The notes under the pieces were generated by a model. That model was given only the letters and a program-made list of their open reading frames with translations. It was not told the DNA's origin and searched no databases. A stretch of DNA of 12,861 nucleotides from Chromera velia (Eukaryota > Sar > Chromeraceae), in NCBI GenBank assembly GCA_018398765.1, contig JAHBMJ010003151.1, positions 1 through 12,861 on the forward strand. Direction: 5' to 3'. Position 1 is the stretch's first letter. Each line of letters begins with the position of its first letter. The translations under genes were made by a program, and so were the position numbers. Shown here piece by piece: positions 8,244 to 12,861 of this stretch.

Positions 8244-10042
8244 AGACGGACAGACAGACAGACACACAAGACAGACAGACAGACAGACAGATAGACACAC
8301 GGCAGGCAGACAGATCGACAGACGGACAGACAGACAGACAGACAGGTAGGGAGGTAAGGAGGTAGGGGCAGGCAGGGAGTCTTGAGGACTCAATTCTTCG
8401 TGCATGAGAGAGGTGATTCAGAGGAGAGAAGTAGGAGGGAAAGTGAAGAGGGGAAAGGAGCGGGGAGGACACTAGAGAATAAGTAGATGGGTAGTGACGG
8501 TTTTGTTGGGGGGGGACGCTTGTTGACCAGCTGTAGGACTAGAATAGAAATCCAACACGTGTACCGAGTGGCTTTGAGCAAAGTTTCGAGAAAATGCAGG
8601 CGGAGTAGAGGGAAAGGTGCGAACGCAGAGAGTGGAAACAAACAGATTATATGACCCTTGCAGGACCCGATCTCTTTCTTCTGCTCTTCTTGTTCAGTGA
8701 TCTTGCTGCTCCTTCTTTTGTCTCGATCGATCGATCGATCGATCGAGCCTCTGCATGTTGTCTGTCGACCCTCTTCTTCCCCTTGTTGGCATGTTTCTAT
8801 CTGTCCATCAACCCCCCTCTGTGTAAGTCCTGTTTGCCAAATGTTTTTCCCTTAAGAGCCTGCAGCATTGTCTGCCAGATCTCTTCCCGAGTGTCCTGAC
8901 TGGATCGGTACAATCGACTGTGTGATGGGACAGAAAACTTGTTTGTTTGTTTGTCTATTTGTCTGTTGACATGACTGCGTGCATGCAGGTGAACATTTTC
9001 GCTAATGTGTTGACTCTCTTCTTTTTTTTCTGGGGATTTGCGGTCAGTCAGTCGTCCTTCCGTTCCGACTTCACTCGCCCAGTGTGCTGCCGCATTCATT
9101 CGTTCCGCTTTTGTGCAATAGTGGCAGTACTTTGCCGAAGTTCTCTTTTGCGGTCCGGTCACTCACATTCTCTGCTCTTCCCATGAACCCGTCCCAAACT
9201 GCTCGTCCTGAGAGTTTGACGTCCTTTTCGAAGGGAGAGGGATCGTCAAAAGCAGCACGTTGTTTCGGAGAGGGTGTCTGGAGATGGTGGGTCTTTGCAC
9301 CCTCCTAGAGGCTCTCTTTCGCTTCCCTGTGCGGCTGGCTGTTTCGGAACTCCGTTTGCTTCCCTCCAACGCTTCCTGGATCCGTATGTGCACTGCATGA
9401 ATGAGCAAACGCGCACTGCATGAATGAGCAAACGCGAAAAGAGAAAAACATGCACCGCTAGCTGCCTGCCATGCACGTGCAGATGCTGTTGGTCCTCGAG
9501 ATAGAACCCATCTCCAAGAAGGCAGGCAAGGAGGCCACAGAGGTCTGTCTGTCTTTGCTTTTGTACCTCTCTTTCATTTCTTAGGCTCTTTCCAGCCTCT
9601 GAAAGTCTCATCCTGCTTCTTTAGCTATCGTGTGTGTGGGTAACGCTTTCTCGGCGGCTGTTCAGCAGGAATGACTGAGCGAGGGTGCAGGCCTTGTTCT
9701 TCTGAAATGCAGAAAAAGAGGTATCGGTACGTGTTTCGCAGTTGTGCATGTATGGGTCTTAAGCTCTTCTCCTTGATTCTGCGAGGGATCTGATCTTTTT
9801 CCTCTTTTGTTCCTTCTGGACGGATGAGGGTGTTTTTCCTCTTTTTTGTTTGCTGCGCGTGTTTCTCCCCGTTGAATTGCTGACTACGAAAACTCCCCCT
9901 CGATCCTCCCGTGTGTGAGAATTCTCTCCCGCTCTCTCTGACATGCATGCAGGCCCCGAAGGACCTCGGACAGAGCGCCATCACCGCCCCAGCCACGGCG
10001 AGACCGGCCCCCGCAGGAGCAGGGAGTCCTCTTGGGGCATGA
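4499..10042 (+). CDS. Cytochrome b561-family transmembrane electron-transfer protein, 12 exons
   Basis: Family role: di-haem membrane protein passing electrons across a membrane, usually from ascorbate to monodehydroascorbate or ferric iron. Exons: 4499-4528, 4611-4689, 5171-5205, 5545-5577, 5890-5947, 6327-6391, 6771-6869, 7533-7630, 7862-7946, 8989-9042, 9483-9542, 9953-10042; 786 nt, 261 residues. All introns are GT-AG and every junction keeps frame. Six helices lie at roughly residues 8-24, 39-62, 74-98, 118-144, 154-179 and 195-217. The four haem-ligand histidines are H44 (FNWHPLLM), H77 (KTVHA), H119 (SSHSW) and H159 (MPFHK), one in each of helices 2-5, as in the family. Length is typical. 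The tail is Ala/Pro-rich, with no DOMON or other fused domain. The start ATG follows an in-frame TGA at 4472, and exon 1 ends in a good GTAAGG donor. Target membrane is unknown. Confidence 0.93.
4611..4689 (+). CDS. b561 exon 2 (helix 1)
   Basis: Follows a TGTGCAG acceptor and encodes [14 protein letters not shown], then an acidic turn HEEE and Gly-rich linker. It ends one base into a Gly codon at donor GTCTGT. The nearby GTCGGT at 4686 would be out of phase with exon 3. Confidence 0.85.
5171..5205 (+). CDS. b561 exon 3 (first haem His)
   Basis: A 35-nt exon after a TTTTTTTCAG acceptor, encoding (G)[11 protein letters not shown], the most recognisable b561 motif, with haem ligand H44. The donor is GTCAGA. 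Confidence 0.93.
5545..5577 (+). CDS. b561 exon 4 (33-nt micro-exon, rest of helix 2)
   Basis: Encodes [11 protein letters not shown] between a CCTGCAG acceptor and a GTCGGT donor, phase 0 on both sides. It supplies the expected second half of helix 2 between LLM and the MLMFR of exon 5. It was found by expecting that segment. Confidence 0.88.
5890..5947 (+). CDS. b561 exon 5 (loop and second haem His)
   Basis: Encodes [19 protein letters not shown] and the first base of a Val codon; donor GTGAGG. R64, R70 and K74 form the basic loop that precedes the second haem ligand (H77) in this family, a candidate ascorbate-binding face. Confidence 0.92.
6327..6391 (+). CDS. b561 exon 6 (helix 3)
   Basis: Encodes [20 protein letters not shown] plus A after completing Val79. 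It matches the G-x-W-A-V-F pattern of helix 3. The acceptor is GTATGCAG and the donor GTGAGT, phase 0. Confidence 0.92.
6771..6869 (+). CDS. b561 exon 7 (loop and third haem His)
   Basis: The longest exon, 99 nt. A polar loop ([16 protein letters not shown]) leads into [17 protein letters not shown], the family's S-x-H-S-W motif with ligand H119. The acceptor is CTCTGCAG and the donor GTCGGT. The loop makes H77-H119 spacing (42) longer than the H44-H77 spacing (33). Confidence 0.93.
7041..7214. repeat. Imperfect direct repeat, copies at 7041-7074 and 7181-7214
   Basis: The two copies are about 28/34 identical, sharing GGAAAGCGA, CGGGG and ACTTACC at exactly 140 bases' distance. The reverse complement of each contains GTAAGT, a consensus 5' splice site on the minus strand (GGTAAGTG and GGTAAGTA). 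Confidence 0.6.
7414..7506 (+). repeat. (CT)n(GT)n(AT)n compound microsatellite
   Basis: About 13 CT, then about 24 GT, then about 10 TA/AT units run without interruption and end 26 bases before exon 8. The CT/GT/AT series changes one base per step. It serves as the pyrimidine-containing end of intron 7. Peptides predicted across it are artefacts. Confidence 0.95.
7533..7630 (+). CDS. b561 exon 8 (end of helix 4, fourth haem His)
   Basis: Encodes [20 protein letters not shown] then [12 protein letters not shown], with ligand H159 in the family's P-W/F-H motif. It ends two bases into Val166 at the strong donor GTAAGT; the acceptor is GTATGCAG. Confidence 0.93.
7862..7946 (+). CDS. b561 exon 9 (helix 5)
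   Basis: Completes Val166, then [20 protein letters not shown] and GVTERFGR. It matches the G...A...G-x-x-x-K pattern at the end of helix 5. The acceptor is CAATGCAG and the donor GTCAGT, in phase 0. Reading through the donor stays open into the CAGA repeat. Confidence 0.92.
7965..8345 (+). repeat. CAGA-type tetranucleotide repeat array in intron 9
   Basis: About 380 bases of CAGA units mixed with CACA, GAGA, GGCA, GATA and GGAC variants, clustered in short blocks. Because 4 and 3 share no factor, every + frame reads as a Thr-Asp-Arg-Gln cycle with few stops, and the minus strand as a Cys-Leu-Ser-Val cycle. The long frames here are therefore repeat artefacts. Confidence 0.95.
8723..8746. repeat. 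(TCGA)6, 24-bp perfect palindrome
   Basis: Six TCGA units form a fully self-complementary tract able to extrude a cruciform. The same unit register occurs as the GATC core of the repeat at 1819-1832. Confidence 0.9.
8989..9042 (+). CDS. b561 exon 10 (helix 6)
   Basis: Encodes [18 protein letters not shown], with the conserved A-N pair of helix 6. The acceptor is GCATGCAG and the donor GTCAGT. The repeated GTCAGTCAGTC offers a second donor 4 bases on, but only the first is in phase. Confidence 0.88.
9390..9435 (+). repeat. Perfect 23-bp tandem duplication in intron 10
   Basis: Two exact adjacent copies (9390-9412 and 9413-9435) of a unit beginning GCACTGCATGAATGAG and ending CAAACGC. The identity implies a recent replication-slippage duplication. 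Confidence 0.95.
9483..9542 (+). CDS. b561 exon 11 (end of helix 6, cytosolic tail)
   Basis: Encodes [20 protein letters not shown], phase 0 on both sides, between acceptor ACGTGCAG and donor GTCTGT. The first five residues extend helix 6 and the rest is charged. Confidence 0.82.
9953..10042 (+). CDS. b561 exon 12 (terminal, stop TGA)
   Basis: Twenty-nine codons, Ala/Pro/Gly-rich (for example [15 protein letters not shown]), then TGA at 10040-10042. The acceptor is GCATGCAG. No sorting signal was recognised in the tail. Confidence 0.82.
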   Translation, partial: APKDLGQSAITAPATARPAPAGAGSPLGA

Positions 10043-10850
10043 GGCGACGGACACGACGGGAGGGAGAAGGAAGGAAGAAAGGAGCTAGGGAAAGAAAGAA
10101 AAAAGGTCGAGCGAGCAGGCAGGCATGCAGGCAAGGGAGAGAATTTAGGAGGGAGACGGGAGGGACATCTCAACGCAACGAGGCGAGAGTAGATGCCGAG
10201 CTCGGAAGGAAAGCTGTGGAGATGCAGTCTGATCACAGCATGTGGAGCTAGAGGAAAGAAACAAATCCCGATGGATGCGTGAGGGAGGGAGGGAGGGAGG
10301 GAGGGAGGCCCCTCTGTTACAGATAGACAGCCGAGACGGACAGAGTGGAAGAAAGAGCAGGAGAGGCACGGGAAGAAAGGTGCCGGGGTCAGAAAGCAGC
10401 GGCAGGCCTGCAAGACGGCTGCCAAGGAAGGTTCCGTTTTGAGTTGTCTGTCTGTCAACTCTGACGATGCGTGTGCGTGCAGAGCATCCGGCTGTAGAGT
10501 CTCAGCTGGCAAGATTGTCGCCCTTGTCGAACATGCAATGCACTTTGCTCAATGTTCAGAAAACATGTACGTCAGACGAGTGGGTGGATGGATGCACATG
10601 CAGCCCGAAAGAGCGATTCATCTGTCGCGGCGTTTCAATTCGCGCGATCGTCAAGTCGACGTACGGGTTGTGGTTAATTGTTCAAGGGACTCTTATACAT
10701 GCAGAGAAGAGAAGAAGTCGATGGAGCACTCACTTTGAGTGAACGTATGTAGTGCGTGCATGAATGCATGGAGGTACAGAGGAAGCACTGCATGCCACCT
10801 GTGAATGTATTCCAGACGCATCTGGCGGCGGGTGCATGTAGTCTTAGTTT
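10043..10850 (+). other. Purine-rich 3' flank of the b561 gene
   Basis: The + strand turns strongly A/G-rich right after the stop (GAAGGAAGAAAGG and similar) to about 10420, then becomes mixed. No gene was recognised. Open frames at 10439-10742 have no family resemblance. No convincing polyadenylation signal is visible. Confidence 0.5.
10281..10308 (+). repeat. (GGGA)n tract, potential G-quadruplex
   Basis: Six or more GGGA units on the sense strand, about 240 bases after the b561 stop. G-run spacing of one base suits a G-quadruplex. Confidence 0.85.
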
Positions 10851-11347
10851 CTCTTGAATAGTTCGTGAAGTCCTCGCTTTTCGATCATTGTTGTTTTTCC
10901 TTCAAGCTAGCCAGTTGCTTGTACTGCTAAAGCCTCTTGTCGTGTCCAGATATACCAACCTAGATACCAAAACTCAAACAGATTATATATCGACCTAGAT
11001 ATCGATCGATTTGATACCGTGACAGTAGGTTTGGAATTAACTTCCTGCAGTGTTGCAGACTTCCGGGTCACTTCCCAGTTCGTCTTTTTTTTAGCTTACC
11101 TATAAAGAGTTACTGTAGTAAATTTGATTAAATATGTAGCTAAATATTTACCTAAATATTAACGTTAAACCACTGTCTTAAACTAAATTTTTCTGTAGAT
11201 TTAGCTCTAAACTTTTTTATATCTAATGTTCTATACAGTTTCATTAATAGTTTCATTTAACTTATGAGAAATTATGATATGTCTAGTGATATGTATAGGA
11301 TGATATACAGTTCTAGACAGTTAGATACAGTTTCGTGTTGCATAATA

Positions 11348-11498
11348 ACATGTCAACATAATTGGGGGGGGCATTGACTTAAAGTTTGTTCCTAGCGTCT
11401 GGCCTATACGTCTTTCATCTCTTCCTTCTGTCCTGGTTACTGCTCTCGCTGCTAGCTCTCTCTCTCATGCGACCTCATACTTGACATGTCAACATAAT
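11348..11498. repeat. 15-bp direct repeats flanking a GC-richer insert
   Basis: ACATGTCAACATAAT occurs at 11348-11362 and 11484-11498. The 121 bases between are richer in C/T and G (a G8 run, CTCTCTCTC) than the AT-rich DNA outside. The second copy sits in the palindrome TTGACATGTCAA (11481-11492). Confidence 0.7.
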
Positions 11499-11533
11499 GA
11501 TAAAAATTTAACAAAACGGCGTTACTGTACGTA

Positions 11534-11555
11534 CGTACGTGTGCATGCACGTACG
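11534..11555. repeat. Inverted repeat CGTACGTG-TGCATG-CACGTACG
   Basis: Eight-base perfect arms around a 6-base spacer; TGCATGCA overlaps the spacer at 11542-11549. A (GTAC)n run precedes it. Confidence 0.75.
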
Positions 11556-11666
11556 GTGGTGACGTACCAATAAATTCTTTATCCCTTATCCTTTTTATAT
11601 CTCCTTTAATCTCCTTATCCTACTGTAACTTGTGAAGGTATACTGCTAGAAAGTGCTTGTAAGCAT

Positions 11667-11688
11667 GCTAGGCTGCTAATAGCCTAGC
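11667..11688. repeat. Hairpin-forming inverted repeat GCTAGGCT / AGCCTAGC
   Basis: Perfect 8-base arms around a GCTAAT loop. There is no T-tract or gene end beside it, so a terminator role is not indicated. Confidence 0.65.
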
Positions 11689-11928
11689 CTGTCAAACATG
11701 GCTCTATGCTCCACGTTGTGTTACTACATTTAGCAGCCAGTATCAGCCAGCTTTCAGTCACAAGGTACTAAGTTTTATGGTTTAATATAAATATAGAAAG
11801 ATATAATGAATGGATGAATGATTGACTAAGCCGCTGGTTAGGTCTATGCGCATGCAAGCCTTGTTGGTTTCAAAATAGATCTGAGTAAAGATCTGAAACT
11901 TTGTATGTCATGCATGATGAGTGACCAT

Positions 11929-11970
11929 GTTTGATTTGATTATATTTGATTTGATTTGATTTGATTTGAG
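11929..11970 (+). repeat. (TTTGA)n pentanucleotide repeat
   Basis: Two TTTGAT-type units, a short break, then about five TTTGA units. It borders the inverted repeat at 11976-12000, which contains related ATTTGA/TCAAAT sequence, suggesting a common origin. Confidence 0.8.
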
Positions 11971-11975
11971 CTTCA

Positions 11976-12019
11976 ACCTCAAATATTTGATATTTGAGGT
12001 AAGATTTGAGGTTAACCTC
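11976..12019. repeat. Inverted repeat (11-bp arms) followed by a 12-bp palindrome
   Basis: ACCTCAAATAT and ATATTTGAGGT pair around a TTG loop (11976-12000). Seven bases later GAGGTTAACCTC (12008-12019) is a perfect palindrome. Both share the GAGGT/ACCTC core, so the area can fold in several alternative ways. Confidence 0.8.
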
Positions 12020-12289
12020 TTAGGGTTCCTCATTGAATCACTGACTTACTGTCACTCTGATCATTTTTCTCATGACAATAGTTATCAGAACATTTCTGAT
12101 ATGTGTTTCAAAAATTTAAAAAAATATATATAAAATTATAACTTATCAGTTCCGTAAAAAAAATATGAACTAAGCATAATAGAACATTCCTATTGTTCTT
12201 CTTCTGGGGCACAAGTTTGCCGAAACCTCGGAGCTTTATTTACTGTGTCCGTCTTTCCATTGACTGTGAGTGACGTGTAGGTTTAGGCG

Positions 12290-12861
12290 ATGAGTCGAAC
12301 ATTGGCAGACAGGCTTGGGAGGCCGAGGCATCTTGACTTCTCTATGGTTGGGGGGAGCAAGCCACAGAACGGGGGAGGCCCGACACTGCAAAACAAGTAT
12401 GTGGTGTGTCCCTACGTAGAGGGGGAAAAGCTGGGGCCGAATGAGCAGAAGATGGAGGTGCAGAACGGACTGGGGGTGGAGCCCTACTACAAGATGGTAC
12501 TCACGTGGGTGAAGCCCAAGGCAGCAGCAATGTTGAAGAGATCGAAGGAGGACCCGCAGAAGGAGGGGGTGTACATCGATGCAATTGAACGGAACAAGTA
12601 CCTCCGCTTGTTCATGACGTCGGATAGAAGGAAGGAGGGGGAGATAAACGAGATGGGGAGGCCAGGAATGATCAAGCTCAAGGAAGGGTGTGATGCGATT
12701 GTCCAAGACCTTCTGCTGCCGTATGTTGACATCCCGATGGAAGGGGTCTTCAGCTCCCTGTCGAGGGAGGCACAGATGGCAGGGGTGGGGGGACTGAAGT
12801 ATCCAGAATACAATAGGAAGGTGTCTCTGAAGGTGAGGCACATCGCACAGGACTACCTTAC
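12290..12861 (+). CDS. Unrecognised protein, 5' part of an open reading frame (partial, runs off the window)
   Basis: I do not recognise the family. The frame opens with ATG at 12290, has TAG in frame just upstream (12284), and stays open for 190 codons to the window end. Coding-like features: most third positions are G or C (GAG, AAG, GTG, CTG, GGG dominate), residue composition is balanced without simple repeats, and the G+C content rises sharply from the AT-rich block before it. The product is Lys/Glu-rich and apparently soluble. It begins MSRTLADRLGRPRHLD; later segments include YYKMVLTWVKPKAAAMLK, YIDAIERNKYLRLFMT and QDLLLPYVDIPMEGVFSSL. No signal peptide or membrane helix is seen. The exon could also begin at the AG at 12285-12286, with translation starting upstream, and could end at a GTGAGG donor at 12833. 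The opposite strand is open too (12236-12841), probably because of the G-ended codons. Confidence 0.6.
   Translation, partial: MSRTLADRLGRPRHLDFSMVGGSKPQNGGGPTLQNKYVVCPYVEGEKLGPNEQKMEVQNGLGVEPYYKMVLTWVKPKAAAMLKRSKEDPQKEGVYIDAIERNKYLRLFMTSDRRKEGEINEMGRPGMIKLKEGCDAIVQDLLLPYVDIPMEGVFSSLSREAQMAGVGGLKYPEYNRKVSLKVRHIAQDYL

Larger units (their letters stand above)
7947..8988 (+). other. b561 intron 9
   Basis: The longest intron (1,042 bases). It starts with the CAGA array and a purine-rich stretch to about 8640, then turns T/C-rich towards the GCATGCAG acceptor. It also has (TCGA)6 at 8723-8746 and TTTG units near 8940-8955. A TTGCAG near 8658-8663 was considered as an acceptor and rejected. Confidence 0.75.
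9043..9952 (+). other. b561 introns 10 and 11 (around exon 11)
   Basis: Intron 10 (9043-9482, 440 bases) carries the 23-bp tandem duplication. Intron 11 (9543-9952, 410 bases) is T/C-rich without a long repeat. No other signal was recognised. Confidence 0.65.
10850..12289 (+). other. AT-rich intergenic block with inverted repeats
   Basis: Composition falls to clearly AT-rich (TAAATATTTA, AAAAAAATATATATAAAATT) and microsatellites disappear, as in the block upstream of the b561 gene. It contains a direct repeat around a GC-richer insert, several hairpin-forming repeats and a TTTGA tract, listed separately. No coding sequence was recognised. It ends a few dozen bases before the open frame at 12290, so it may hold that gene's promoter; decayed mobile-element remains are the alternative. 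Confidence 0.45.

Noticed and set aside
7965-8345. Repeat array considered as CRISPR
   Set aside because: Units are 4 bases with no unique spacers; it is a microsatellite in a eukaryotic intron.
7710-8472. Minus-strand frames with a Cys-Leu-Ser-Val cycle
   Set aside because: They are a translation of the CAGA/TCTG microsatellite in intron 9; any frame gives the same cycle.
8664-8731. Possible extra b561 exon after TTGCAG, with a hydrophobic translation
   Set aside because: It would add a seventh helix and has no matching in-phase donor; exon 10 already supplies helix 6.
9625-10512. 295-codon minus-strand open frame, the longest in the window
   Set aside because: It lies antisense to b561 exon 12, its introns and 3' flank. 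The peptide is Pro/Ser/Leu-rich low complexity, as expected from the reverse of a purine-rich tract, with no domain.
12236-12841. 201-codon minus-strand frame opposite the last open frame
   Set aside because: His/Leu/Pro-rich composition is what antisense reading of G-ended codons gives. The + strand has better coding composition, though the strand is not proven.

Overview
The window looks like nuclear DNA of an intron-rich protist. The best guess is an alveolate (chromerid or coccidian apicomplexan). Three things suggest this: tiny exons split by long, simple-repeat-filled introns, frequent TGCATGCA motifs of the kind bound by ApiAP2 proteins, and no bacterial features. The genus cannot be fixed from sequence alone. 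No rRNA, tRNA, CRISPR array or intact transposon was recognised.

Layout (all recognised coding sequence is on the + strand). (1) 1-476: a polypyrimidine intron end and the last exon of a membrane cation/proton antiporter of the CPA type, cut by the left edge. (2) 477-3370: gene-less 3' flank, first purine-rich, then a pyrimidine-rich stretch of nested tetranucleotide repeats, then unremarkable DNA. (3) 3370-4498: an AT-rich block with palindromes and a TATA-like box, probably the promoter region of the next gene. (4) 4499-10042: a complete cytochrome b561-family gene that can be assembled by hand from 12 exons (30-99 nt each, 786 nt in total including the stop, 261 residues). Every junction keeps frame, and all six membrane helices and the four haem-ligand histidines are present. 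(5) 10043-10850: purine-rich 3' flank with a (GGGA)n tract. (6) 10850-12289: a second AT-rich block with several inverted repeats and a direct repeat flanking a GC-richer insert. (7) 12290-12861: a 190-codon open frame running off the right edge, with coding-like codon use but no family I recognise.

The antiporter and cytochrome b561 are both multi-pass membrane proteins (cation/H+ exchange; transmembrane electron transfer, usually from ascorbate). They are separate genes and nothing shows that they work together. The most unusual features are the splice signals: 7 of 11 donors in the b561 gene have C at +3 (GTC...), and 10 of 12 acceptors in the window end in TGCAG, two of them inside GCATGCAG. 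Compound microsatellites whose neighbouring blocks differ by one base also recur.
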